Source: a virus
Direction: 5' to 3' (one strand)
Length of the DNA stretch: 27,217 bases
Virus record (IMG/VR): IMGVR_UViG_3300046011_002526
Location: 1-27,217 of that record
Of the stretch, positions 20,283 to 27,217 are shown in pieces. Within the stretch, counting starts at the first letter, position 1, and the number at the start of each line of letters is the position of its first letter. Position numbers and translations under genes: made by a program. Below the pieces are notes generated by a model. That model had not been told where the DNA came from. It saw only the letters and a program-made list of their open reading frames with translations, and made no database searches.

Positions 20283-21847
20283 TACAGCACCGCAAACTGA
20301 CTGCCACCACGTCGGCGCATAAGAGTTGCAAGACCATTCTTAATACCATTTACAAGATCACCTTGTGAAACAACAGAACCGGCCACGTTTACCGTGATGT
20401 TTCCACCGTTCATTGTTGTATTTTTAGCAATGTTTCCATGTCCAGCAGATGCTAGCAATGAGATCGTTGGACTGGAAATACCAAGTTTTGCTTGCTTAAT
20501 TTGATTTTTCCTAATTGCTTCAAGAGTAATTGGATCAGTTTCTTTAAGTCCTTTTAATCCGAATTTATTGCGTAGTTTAAGTAACAATTCAGTTGCTTGT
20601 ATTTCGCCTTTAGTTGCTGCAGTTACTTTATTTGTTGCTGATGTAATTTTATCTAGACCCTTAGTGTAATCATCTGCTTCAACACTAAGACCTTTAAGAT
20701 CTACGCCAAACTTACCAAGTGCATCTGTTGCTTTATCAGAATCGCTATTAAACTTCTTTGCAGCAAGACCCATACCAACTAAAGCAACACCAAATGCTGC
20801 GGCACCAGCGGCTGCTGAAACTCCACCTGTAGCAAGAGCAGTAGCGGCAGCAGATGCTAGAGAGACTGTACGTAAAGCTTTCATGACAGTAATAATTGCT
20901 TTAATACCACCGATAAGAGCAGTTGTAGCAGCTGCAACTTTGCCACCAAAAAAAGCAGCAACAATTATTGCGCCTAGAGTTGCAAATACTTTTGCATTAC
21001 GTGCTACAAAACTAAAAAGATCAAAAGTAAGTTGGAAGAAAGCAACACCGTAGGCAATTGCCGTCTTAAAGGCTCCAGCAAGTTTTGCACCATTTTGTTC
21101 AATCCAAGCAGAAAGTGCCGGAAGTACTTTATCTCTAATAACGCCAGCTAGTTTTTCTAAGAAAGGAATTAGTGCATAACCAATTTGATCTAAAATCTGA
21201 TTAAATGCAAGTTGCAATCGGACTAACTGGAACTCAAAAGTTTTAGCTCTTTCATTTGCTTGACCACCAAAAGTATCACCAAGTGATTTCAGAATAGCGG
21301 TCAAGTCTTTGGCTTTAACTGCATCTGCATCAAGTGGAACACCCAGTCGAGTTAAAGCTGTAACATTTCCACCAACAGCTTTTGCAAGTGCAATAGAAAC
21401 TGCTTGTAAGTCCTTGCCAGTCGCAGCAGAAACATCTAAAGCTAATGCTTGAAGTGTTTGCGCTTGTGTTACATCTCTAGTAGCTTGAGTTAAAATCTGA
21501 AGAGATGGAATCAATTCTTTATTATCAACGCCAACCATTAACTCAAGTTTGTCTAAGTATAATTGAGTTGCAGCAATTGCACCATCAGTTGCTCCGGTAA
21601 CATTACGTAAAGCTGTTGCTAGTGCTGTCTGTTGCTTTTGATCTTCCATTGCACCACGGACAGCGTCTTTTCCAATTTTTGCTGCAAATGCTGCTGCGGC
21701 TAAAGTGGCTACACCAAAAACTTTTGCGGTCTTGTTGGCAAAGTCGTTAAACTTCTTTTCCATCTTGCCAATATCTTTAATTGCTGACTTTGTGCCTTTA
21801 TCAGAGTATTGGGTAAGAATGCGGGCAACTACTGCACCAACTGCCAT
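20282..21847 (-). CDS. Tape measure protein
   Basis: 521 residues, the longest protein of the tail block after the fibre. Coiled-coil N-terminus (KSAIKDIGKMEKKFNDFANK), then LQILTQATRDVTQAQTLQAL and VSIALAKAVGGN, typical of phage tape measures. A hydrophobic region (about 270-370: LFSFVARNAKVFATLGAIIV, then ALIGGIKAIITV and AAAGAAAFGVALVGM) probably crosses the host membrane at DNA entry. At about 1.5 angstrom per residue the tail would be about 80 nm, short for a siphovirus. The ATG lies one base after the preceding gene. Confidence 0.88.
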   Translation of the reverse strand: MAVGAVVARILTQYSDKGTKSAIKDIGKMEKKFNDFANKTAKVFGVATLAAAAFAAKIGKDAVRGAMEDQKQQTALATALRNVTGATDGAIAATQLYLDKLELMVGVDNKELIPSLQILTQATRDVTQAQTLQALALDVSAATGKDLQAVSIALAKAVGGNVTALTRLGVPLDADAVKAKDLTAILKSLGDTFGGQANERAKTFEFQLVRLQLAFNQILDQIGYALIPFLEKLAGVIRDKVLPALSAWIEQNGAKLAGAFKTAIAYGVAFFQLTFDLFSFVARNAKVFATLGAIIVAAFFGGKVAAATTALIGGIKAIITVMKALRTVSLASAAATALATGGVSAAAGAAAFGVALVGMGLAAKKFNSDSDKATDALGKFGVDLKGLSVEADDYTKGLDKITSATNKVTAATKGEIQATELLLKLRNKFGLKGLKETDPITLEAIRKNQIKQAKLGISSPTISLLASAGHGNIAKNTTMNGGNITVNVAGSVVSQGDLVNGIKNGLATLMRRRGGSQFAVL

Positions 21848-21848
21848 A

Positions 21849-22406
21849 TTAGTTTACCTTTCCCGCTGAATCAAGATGATTTTGTAATTCACGTTTTGCG
21901 TCTTCTAAAGCTTTTACTACTACTTTTTCAATACGTGGTCTTTCTTTATCTACGACTTTCCAGACAAGACGAGAAGCTTTACCAAACCAATTAAGTCTTT
22001 CAATAAACGATCCACTTTTTTTATTACGTCCTGAAAGTTCAAATACTTTACCAGCATCAGATGTATTTAACAAAGCACCAGCACTTGTTGTGTAATCTTT
22101 ACGAGTACGTCTTTGTGCTTTAGAAACAGTAATTCCTGCTTTAATTGTTGACTGATCCCAAGCAGGCCAACCAGAACCACCCCAAGTTCGTCCACTTACA
22201 GCTGCTGTTGGTCTCCAATTACGCATTGGAGTATTGGTTGTTCTACTCTGAATGCTATCTACTAAACGATGAGCAGCACCTTCAGCATTATTTAATTCAG
22301 TATTGACTATTTTGTTAAACTTAGCGACAGCTTTTTTATCAAACTCTTTCAGAGCTTTGATAGTTGGTTCTATACCAGTCAAAATGATTCTTGTATCGTC
22401 TTCCAC
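21849..22406 (-). CDS. Tail component between chaperone and tape measure
   Basis: 185 residues from a GTG immediately after the stop of the chaperone extension, with AAGG 7 bases upstream. Charged and helical at both ends (TIKALKEFDKKAVAKFNKIV; KALEDAKRELQNHLDSAGK), with a strand-rich middle including SGRTWGGSGWPAWDQ and FIERLNWFGKASRLVWK. The overall layout resembles HK97 gp10-like tail components, though these usually precede the tube protein. It may help join the tape measure or initiate tube assembly. Confidence 0.5.
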   Translation of the reverse strand: MEDDTRIILTGIEPTIKALKEFDKKAVAKFNKIVNTELNNAEGAAHRLVDSIQSRTTNTPMRNWRPTAAVSGRTWGGSGWPAWDQSTIKAGITVSKAQRRTRKDYTTSAGALLNTSDAGKVFELSGRNKKSGSFIERLNWFGKASRLVWKVVDKERPRIEKVVVKALEDAKRELQNHLDSAGKVN

Positions 22407-22807
22407 TTATTTACCTTTTGCTCGCTCTTTAAGATAAATAGTAATAGCCTCAAGTATGCCTTCAGGCGCATCTATTAGATCTATTGGTGAAATACCAGTT
22501 TCCACCGAGATAGCTGCTACGTTATACGTTAAGCTGTCTCGGTGGATCCGAAAGAATCATCTGAGTCCAATTCAGCCGATACAATTGTATCTAAGAATTC
22601 TGGACCAAATGGTTTTACAATAACTCCGTTAGATTGCATACACTTCCATGCTAACCAATAAATATGCTCGACTTTTTGTTCTTCACCAAGCAGTTTAGGC
22701 ATTCCCTTGCCATATTGTTGCTCGAATGCAACTATGACACGAGGAGTTAGTTTGTAAGTTATCTGATTGCCATCTGTTGTTTTTACTTTGATTCCAAGAC
22801 CGTCCAT
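22407..22807 (-). CDS. Tail assembly chaperone, frameshifted long form (G-T-like)
   Basis: A second frame, in the -1 position, is open from about 22556 to its stop at 22409-22407 and overlaps the end of the G-like gene. It encodes NVAAISVETGISPIDLIDA, then PEGILEAITIYLKERAKGK, the typical T-part ('tGisp.dLl...p....a....l.eR'). It has no start codon or ribosome site of its own, so it is probably reached by -1 slippage, as in lambda G-T. The best slip candidate is TTCTTTC (22556-22550, read T-TCT-TTC), not a canonical heptamer. The long product would have about 133 residues. Confidence 0.75.
22529..22807 (-). CDS. Tail assembly chaperone, short form (G-like)
   Basis: 92 residues with AGGGGG 5 bases before the ATG. 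It reads GIKVKTTDGNQITYKLTPR, VIVAFEQQYGKGM and IYWLAWKCMQSNG, then the acidic end VSAELDSDDSFGSTETA. This is the usual G-protein pattern (strand-rich start, 'FE...G', 'lawla...'). It chaperones the tape measure during tail assembly together with the longer frameshift product. Confidence 0.85.
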   Translation of the reverse strand: MDGLGIKVKTTDGNQITYKLTPRVIVAFEQQYGKGMPKLLGEEQKVEHIYWLAWKCMQSNGVIVKPFGPEFLDTIVSAELDSDDSFGSTETA

Positions 22808-22825
22808 GATTTCCCCCTTGTTAGA

Positions 22826-23215
22826 TTAGGATTTGGTGATTGTACCACTGATTGGCCAAGTTACTGATGCAGTTGCAAGTTCACCAACGGCACCATTTAG
22901 TGGTGTCCATTCTGAAACTAAAGCTGTAAAACTATACGCAGGTGACGTACCAGCAACCGGGCGCACAGTCATTGAGACTCCAGTACCAAGTGTTGGGTAA
23001 ATAACTGCTTCTAAAGCTCCTGCAGCATAATCTTGATTAAACTCAACAGCAACGCTGTTATCAGCAAGTCCAGCCACACGTGTGCGTGCGGTATTGCCAA
23101 AAGCTGTAGTTTCTACAACATCATAAGTAGATCCTAATGTCACAGAAGTAACATAAGATGAAATATCTGTTGTTCCGAAAGTAACTGCTACGTTAGTTAA
23201 TACAATACGTGCCAT
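22826..23215 (-). CDS. Major tail tube protein paralogue 2
   Basis: 129 residues. Beta-rich throughout and closely related to the gene just upstream: both share VVETTAFG, TARTR, DNSVAVEF or DNSVAIEF, QDYA, and an identical C-terminal run FTALVSEWTPLNGAVG then ELATASVTWPISG. Tube proteins form stacked hexameric rings. The ATG overlaps the preceding stop. Its ribosome site lies inside the first copy's end, so the two are likely made at coupled rates. Confidence 0.8.
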   Translation of the reverse strand: MARIVLTNVAVTFGTTDISSYVTSVTLGSTYDVVETTAFGNTARTRVAGLADNSVAVEFNQDYAAGALEAVIYPTLGTGVSMTVRPVAGTSPAYSFTALVSEWTPLNGAVGELATASVTWPISGTITKS

Positions 23216-23622
23216 TAGATTACCGCCTTAGTTACTTCGCCGCTGATTGGCCAGGTTACAGATGCAGTTGCTAATTCTCCAACTGCTCCATTCAATGGAG
23301 TCCACTCTGAAACTAAAGCCGTGAATGTGTAAGATGGATTATCAGCTGCTGTTGTCGAACCATTTGGCTTAACTACAACTGCTGTTGTAGCTCCAAGTAG
23401 TGGATAAATTGTTGCTTCAACATTGCTTGTTGCATAATCCTGATGGAATTCAATTGCTACTGAATTATCACCAAGTCCACCAATACGTGTACGTGCGGTT
23501 GAACCGAATGCAGTTGTTTCTACAACATCGTCATTTGTTGTTAGAGTAACACTTGCAATATGATCAGAAAGATTAACTGCATTGATAGTAATATATGCGT
23601 TGGTAAGAACTAAACGGGCCAT
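23215..23622 (-). CDS. Major tail tube protein paralogue 1
   Basis: 135 residues, first of a tandem pair. MARLVLTNAYITINAVNLSD, then VVETTAFGSTARTRIGG and the C-terminal block shared with paralogue 2. It differs by a longer loop (PNGSTTAADNPSY against PVAGTSPAY). Position after the tail terminator and before the chaperones is exactly that of the tail-tube gene. Whether both copies enter the tube, or one caps it or forms a specialised ring, cannot be told from sequence. Confidence 0.85.
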   Translation of the reverse strand: MARLVLTNAYITINAVNLSDHIASVTLTTNDDVVETTAFGSTARTRIGGLGDNSVAIEFHQDYATSNVEATIYPLLGATTAVVVKPNGSTTAADNPSYTFTALVSEWTPLNGAVGELATASVTWPISGEVTKAVI

Positions 23623-23798
23623 TATTCGTCCGCTCCTTTTTCTATTGCTGGTTTGGTTGGTGTATTACTTGATAGATGTTCACCCTTGACTAGTGCTTCT
23701 GGGTTACAACCTGCATCGAGTAATTCTTTTTCGGTGATTTGTTCACCTTTTTTCTTGTCTCCGAATACAAAATTATCGGATTTTATTGTATATGACAT
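23622..23798 (-). CDS. 58-residue protein between tail terminator and tube
   Basis: A clear frame whose ATG overlaps the terminator's stop (TAATG) and whose stop overlaps the tube ATG. It reads MSYTIKSDNFVFGDKKKGEQ, then ITEKELLDAGCNPEALVKGEHL and a charged tail. Similar small proteins ('...G..v...el...n...Li..ghl') sit in this position in many actinophages. The function is unknown; a virion or assembly role is inferred from place. Confidence 0.65.
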   Translation of the reverse strand: MSYTIKSDNFVFGDKKKGEQITEKELLDAGCNPEALVKGEHLSSNTPTKPAIEKGADE

Positions 23799-24205
23799 TA
23801 TGCTCCATCTCCATATATGGTTACTTGGTATCGGTATGATAAATATTCAACATCAGCAGCTTGATAAACTCCTGATTGAGCCGCAGTAACTCTAAGCGTA
23901 TCGACTTCTCCACCGAGAGTACGATCTGATTCAATTGCTGCTTTTATTGAATAATCTCCTGAACCAGAAAGATATTTATCGAGCTTGTCTTGGCCTGTTC
24001 TTTCAGAGAATCTCTGGACAATAACCATTACATCTACATTTGCTTGATCTAAACCACGAGCATTGTTAAGATCAAATGTAAGATCTAATTGACCAATTAT
24101 TGCACATGGTGGAACAATTACGTCAGGGACTAAATCATAAACTCTAAGTCCATCTATTTCTTGTAAATTGTTTTTTAATCCTTCTCGGACTTTACTTGGT
24201 AGCAT
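23798..24205 (-). CDS. Tail terminator protein
   Basis: 135 residues with the small alpha-beta pattern of tail terminators: helix MLPSKVREGLKNNLQ, strand VYDLVPDVIVPPCAIIG, strand-rich middle (LDQANVDVMVIVQRF), helix RTGQDKLDKYL, and strand LSYRYQVTIYGDGA. Such proteins end tail-tube growth and join it to the head. Location between connector and tube genes supports this. Confidence 0.7.
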   Translation of the reverse strand: MLPSKVREGLKNNLQEIDGLRVYDLVPDVIVPPCAIIGQLDLTFDLNNARGLDQANVDVMVIVQRFSERTGQDKLDKYLSGSGDYSIKAAIESDRTLGGEVDTLRVTAAQSGVYQAADVEYLSYRYQVTIYGDGA

Positions 24206-24813
24206 TAGTATGCAACTCCGTTTAACTTCTTAAGTGGACGGATCAATGCTTCAACATCAGGATCGAGTCTAGAAGTTAATCTTACAGTTCCCATATCAAC
24301 AGAACCGGCAACTCCAAACGGTGATTGCTTGCGGATAAACAATCTAGATGCTTGCAAACGTGCGGCCAAATTGATCTCTGAAGGTACTGCAGACCATCCC
24401 CATACTCCTGTTACTTTTACAGTTTGAGGATATAAACGAGGGAAAAGATATCGATCAACGGCTAAAATTCGTGTATAAGGCCAACCTCTACGTGGATTGT
24501 TAATTGGTTCTATCATGTAATCTGTTGCGGACCAAATTGTTGTGTAATTGCGGTCAAAGTTATCATCTGTTGCAATTTCGCTAAGCGAAATAAAGTCATC
24601 TGTATTACAGACCCACCAATCGTTTGGTGTGTAATAACGAACTACAGGTGCGGCAGTTGTGCCATCTTTGTAAAAAAATCTACCGGTGTAATCATCAATC
24701 ATTCTACATGCAGCAGCAATTGCAGCTTCTATAGCTAAATCGTCATTGATGTCCTCGATTGCAAGAGCATTCTTGACATCCGACAGGGTGCAATAGGCGT
24801 TTGTTAGTGCCAT
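24205..24813 (-). CDS. Head-tail connector (adaptor) protein
   Basis: 202 residues. MALTNAYCTLSDVKNALAIE, DDLAIEAAIAAACRMIDDYTG and RFF (up to about residue 47) form the helical start of gp6/gp15-like adaptors; later YPQTVKVTGVWGWSAVPSEI, then NLAARLQASRLFIRKQSPFG is the standard 'tG.yGw..vP..i..A....a.rl..R..sp.g' block. It joins the portal ring to the neck. AAAAGGA lies 5 bases before the ATG. A glycosyltransferase-like gene separates it from the capsid gene. Confidence 0.85.
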   Translation of the reverse strand: MALTNAYCTLSDVKNALAIEDINDDLAIEAAIAAACRMIDDYTGRFFYKDGTTAAPVVRYYTPNDWWVCNTDDFISLSEIATDDNFDRNYTTIWSATDYMIEPINNPRRGWPYTRILAVDRYLFPRLYPQTVKVTGVWGWSAVPSEINLAARLQASRLFIRKQSPFGVAGSVDMGTVRLTSRLDPDVEALIRPLKKLNGVAY

Positions 24814-24887
24814 GCGTTATCCTTTTCTCTAATTTAGGCTGCATTGCTCGTTCTAAATCGGGCAAAGCTGTTGCTGTTTGTTTTTTC

Positions 24888-25583
24888 TTAAATATCTTCA
24901 TTACTTTGCCGTTCAGTATGATGTCCTTCATGTAACCAGTATCTTTTCTGATGCGGCAATATGGCACCTGTATTGGCATAAATAGGGAAACCTAAATGCT
25001 TGATTTTACGGCAGAATAGTAAGTCTTCACTTATCCATTCACCATTTATAGGTCCATCCCAAAACCAACACCAGTTCGTGCCTTGGTTTGGATCTGCTGT
25101 TTCGCGCATTTTCTCAAGTACACTACGATGGACTAATATGCAACCAGTACCGGCAGCATCAATCTCAAAAACCGCATTACGTTTGTAGTCATTTATAGGC
25201 GCAAAGCCTTTATTAGTATCATTAAAAATCAATGGAACAGGAACAGGATATAGGTTTTCATTTGCGTCCCAAGCTGCAAAATAAAGTCCTGCTACAACTG
25301 GTCTATCTTTATCATGAGCTGTTTCAATCAACTTATCAAATGCTTGGACACTTAATTGCTCATCTGTGTCTATCATGAGCAACCAATCAGACTTTGTATT
25401 ATCTAAAAAAGTTGCAACTACACGATTACGTAACTTACTTAATAAACCAGATCCTTCAATTCTTATAAACGGACCTAATCTTGAACTTCTAGCTTGTGTC
25501 AATTGAATCATTGTATATGCCCAAGCAGCATTAACTGAACCTGGATCACATGCGCCAATTGAAACTTTATGTGACGATTTCAT
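24888..25583 (-). CDS. Glycosyltransferase-like (GT-A) protein in the head block
   Basis: 231 residues from the ATG at 25583, which has GGGGG 5 bases upstream. WLLMIDTDEQL (67-77) is a DxD-type motif for a nucleotide-sugar and metal; IDAAGTGCILVHRSVLEKM follows, then GEWISEDLLFCRKIKHLG and FPIYANTGAILPHQ, the ED.lfc...g...y......H pattern of GT2-type enzymes. It probably transfers a sugar, perhaps to capsid or tail proteins: virion glycosylation by phage enzymes is known in mycobacteriophages. An insertion between capsid and connector genes is unusual and suggests a virion target (inference). Confidence 0.7.
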   Translation of the reverse strand: MKSSHKVSIGACDPGSVNAAWAYTMIQLTQARSSRLGPFIRIEGSGLLSKLRNRVVATFLDNTKSDWLLMIDTDEQLSVQAFDKLIETAHDKDRPVVAGLYFAAWDANENLYPVPVPLIFNDTNKGFAPINDYKRNAVFEIDAAGTGCILVHRSVLEKMRETADPNQGTNWCWFWDGPINGEWISEDLLFCRKIKHLGFPIYANTGAILPHQKRYWLHEGHHTERQSNEDI

Positions 25584-25600
25584 ACTTACCCCCATTAAAG

Positions 25601-25642
25601 GTGTAGAGCCGATAAGTCGGGGGAGTCTTACCGGCTCTACAC
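25601..25642 (-). terminator. 16-bp hairpin after the capsid gene
   Basis: On the minus-strand RNA, 25642-25627 pairs with 25616-25601 over 16 bp with a single G-U, closed by a 10-nt loop (ACUCCCCCGA). The G-U pair fits minus-strand RNA but not plus. The T-run after it is weak (CTTTAAT), so it is likely a partial terminator, attenuator or mRNA-end stabiliser for the abundant capsid message. The C5 loop could pair with the GGGGG ribosome site of the glycosyltransferase gene 13 nt downstream (speculative). Confidence 0.7.
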
Positions 25643-25660
25643 TATTGTTCTAAGCTTTGC

Positions 25661-27004
25661 TTAGAATGTTGGAGCTACCAAACCGGTGCCTGAGATAATC
25701 GAGGCAGCTGCTGGGTAACGACCTGCTGAGAAGGCTGCGTAGCCATAAACAACAGACTTGATTGTCAAACTACCAGCAGTAGTTGCATCAAAGTTCAATG
25801 CAAATGGTGTTCCTGGTTGTTCCCAAAGGTGCATTTCAGGTGCTGCAACGCAATAGATCTTGTCTTGATTTGTTGCTGCGCCGAAAGTTGTTCCGACATT
25901 TGCATCAGTGATGATTGGAAGACCCATCAATGAGTAACCTGAGTTACCATATGATGTTGCTCCTGCACCAGATGCAATTGTGTTCATTGGACCGCCTGCT
26001 GTTGGTACAACAAGTGGACGGTTTGATGAATCCACTGCTGCAATTAGATAAGCTAAGCGGCGTGGGTGCATGATCCAGTGTGTTGGTTGCTGGAATGCAG
26101 TTGTCTGAACCTGCTGTACAGCATCAGCGAGCTTAGGATAAAGAAGCTGAACTGTTGGAGCAGTTGATGTGTAAGTGATTGCATTTCCACCAGAATTATC
26201 AAGACCAAGAACTGTTCCTGATGTGCCATCACCGTTTAGGCATTGGCTATCTAGTGTTGTGTGCCATGAACGAATTAGGTCTGCAAGAATGAATGAATCA
26301 ATTCCTGTACCGCGCTCAATTGCTTGGCGTGAGATGTCTTGCTGTCCTGCAACTGTACGCACATTGATAGTCAATAGTGTGTCATCTGCATCAGTGTTTG
26401 ACACTGCTGAGTTTTGTGTTGCTTGGATTGCAGTTGTTGTACCTGTTGTCATGCGGCTGATATTTAGTGTCATTCCGCTTGCAGGTAGTGTGTGCTTGTT
26501 TGTAGCAGCATCCAAGAATGGACGGCCAGCACGTGCAAATGGTGCAGCTAGATCTGTTAGGTACTGTGGTACCACAAGACCATCGAAGTTGCCAGTAGCA
26601 ACTGCACGATTTTCAACTTTTTCTTCACGCATGTGGCGTGCAAGACGCTCAGATGCAGCAAAATCATTCTTAAATTGTGCGTTGTACGCATCTTTTACGA
26701 ATGAAACGTCTGCTTCTGGTGTGTATGTACGAGCTTCAGAGATAACGCGAGCGCCACCTACTGGTGTTGCAACTGGTGCAACTGCTGAACGGATTTCTGC
26801 AGCTTTTGCATCTGCATCAGCTTGTGTCTTTAGCTTTTCGATTTTTGTATCGAGTGAACGTGACTCTTCTACAAGAGCGTCAACCTTCTCGGTCTCCTCT
26901 GCAGTAAGGTCGGTACGGTTCTCTTCGGCAACTGCCTCAAGAACTGCATCCATTTCTGCCTTAACTGCATCACGGCGCTCGATTACTTTGTCAAGGTATG
27001 ACAT
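25661..27004 (-). CDS. HK97-fold major capsid protein
   Basis: 447 residues. Residues 1-75 are a coiled-coil scaffold (delta) domain: LDKVIERRDAVKAEMDAVLE, then EETEKVDALVEESRSLDTKI. A linker rich in Ala/Val/Pro follows. From about 130 the mature fold starts: GNFDGLVVPQYLTDLAAPFA, LNISRMTTGTTTA, VRTVAGQQDISRQAIERG, DSQCLNGDGTSG, THWIMHPRRLAYLIA, then the P-domain and the C-terminal VVYGYAAFSAGRYPAAASII. The delta domain is normally removed by the prohead protease, whose gene may end at the right edge. AAGGAG lies 9 bases before the ATG. Confidence 0.95.
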   Translation of the reverse strand: MSYLDKVIERRDAVKAEMDAVLEAVAEENRTDLTAEETEKVDALVEESRSLDTKIEKLKTQADADAKAAEIRSAVAPVATPVGGARVISEARTYTPEADVSFVKDAYNAQFKNDFAASERLARHMREEKVENRAVATGNFDGLVVPQYLTDLAAPFARAGRPFLDAATNKHTLPASGMTLNISRMTTGTTTAIQATQNSAVSNTDADDTLLTINVRTVAGQQDISRQAIERGTGIDSFILADLIRSWHTTLDSQCLNGDGTSGTVLGLDNSGGNAITYTSTAPTVQLLYPKLADAVQQVQTTAFQQPTHWIMHPRRLAYLIAAVDSSNRPLVVPTAGGPMNTIASGAGATSYGNSGYSLMGLPIITDANVGTTFGAATNQDKIYCVAAPEMHLWEQPGTPFALNFDATTAGSLTIKSVVYGYAAFSAGRYPAAASIISGTGLVAPTF

Positions 27005-27118
27005 TGTATTCTGCTCCTTATGAGTTTAATCGAGGTGGTGGCGATAAGCATCACGGCGCTTTTGGGGTGTGAGTCTCGCTCCGACTTCGGTATCTGTTAA
27101 CTATTTGCTAACAGAATA
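27005..27118 (-). promoter_or_regulatory. 114-base leader before the capsid gene
   Basis: Unlike most junctions here, there is a real gap before the capsid gene. It holds a 7-bp hairpin TCTGTTA/TAACAGA (27093-27115) and a small CCGA/TCGG dyad (27081-27090). In the frame of the upstream gene, after two stops, a run LTDTEVGARLTPQKRRDAYR then HHLD is open to a third stop at 27025-27023, which looks protein-like and may be decayed coding sequence. No clear promoter was found. Confidence 0.4.
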
Positions 27119-27217
27119 TTATTTTGTGTTGTTTACTATTGCTTTTGCTAGACGAAGAGATATAGATCTTGGTACAGAAACTTCTTCAATCAAGTCTTTG
27201 TTTTCTTCATCTTCTCT
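27119..27217 (-). CDS. C-terminus of the gene upstream of the capsid gene (partial)
   Basis: The last 32 codons of a leftward gene: acidic REDEENKDLIEEVSVPRSIS, then LRLAKAIVNNTK and TAA. The gene immediately upstream of an HK97-type capsid gene with its own scaffold domain is usually the prohead protease; the acidic-then-basic tail fits that but is not diagnostic. The gene continues past the right edge, so no catalytic residues are visible. Confidence 0.5.
   Translation of the reverse strand, partial: REDEENKDLIEEVSVPRSISLRLAKAIVNNTK

Noticed and set aside
24743-24901. Possible 52-codon gene between the glycosyltransferase and connector genes
   Set aside because: The ATG overlaps the previous stop region, but no ribosome site is present and the frame runs 71 bases into the connector gene. 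The protein end looks like out-of-frame sequence.
26175-27023. Plus-strand open frame of 282 codons opposite the capsid gene
   Set aside because: It is antisense to a clear HK97 capsid gene. Its Ser/Arg/Ala-rich composition is that expected from the complement of this codon usage, and it has no family match or ribosome site.

Overview
The window is about 27 kb of an A+T-rich tailed-phage genome. It carries a siphovirus head, tail and lysis module, a replication and nucleotide-metabolism module, and very tightly packed genes, many joined by ATGA, GTGA or TAATG overlaps. A WhiB-like regulator, a proteasome-beta-like protein with full catalytic residues, actinophage-type small proteins and a GAAC-N4-GTTC (actinobacterial LexA-type) site point to an actinobacterial host. 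The low G+C suggests a streamlined aquatic actinobacterium of the acI/Nanopelagicales type; this is inference. No integrase is seen.

Almost everything is transcribed leftward (minus strand). Reading in that direction from the right edge: the tail end of a gene before the capsid gene (27217-27119), HK97-fold major capsid protein, a strong hairpin, a glycosyltransferase-like gene, head-tail connector, tail terminator, a small protein, two tandem paralogous tail-tube proteins, tail assembly chaperone with a -1 frameshift extension, a tail component, a short tape measure, a minor tail protein, a fibre with an S74 chaperone domain, then two small genes, holin-like protein, CHAP endolysin, second holin-like protein, a small protein, a metallophosphoesterase, a DUF6378-like protein and the proteasome-like protein (14034). 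A bidirectional terminator (13997-14027) closes this unit against the only rightward unit.

The rightward unit (12748-13981) has a 60-residue gene and a DUF932 gene. Exactly between them, at 12931-12985, lies a complete type II hammerhead ribozyme: all core nucleotides and three stems are present. The 386-base divergent region 12362-12747 holds several dyads, a LexA-type box and a separate 50-nt foldable element next to a possible promoter.

Left of that region, leftward early genes follow: small zinc-ribbon proteins, a papain-like protein, an excisionase-type HTH protein, a lysozyme-like protein, a Cas4/RecB-like exonuclease, a putative annealing protein, dCMP deaminase and a MazG-like pyrophosphatase. 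Next come five genes that look like a DNA-base hypermodification cassette (3440-7648): a thymidylate-synthase homologue with the Asn-to-Asp switch of dCMP hydroxymethylases, a dNMP-kinase-like protein, a PLP fold-type-II homologue, a protein resembling DNA-glycosylase-derived base-modifying enzymes, and an SGNH-like protein. The left end carries two HNH endonucleases, a PD-(D/E)XK nuclease, WhiB, SSB and an HTH replication protein. Terminase, portal and most of the protease are absent. On a circularly permuted map they would lie between the left edge and the right edge.
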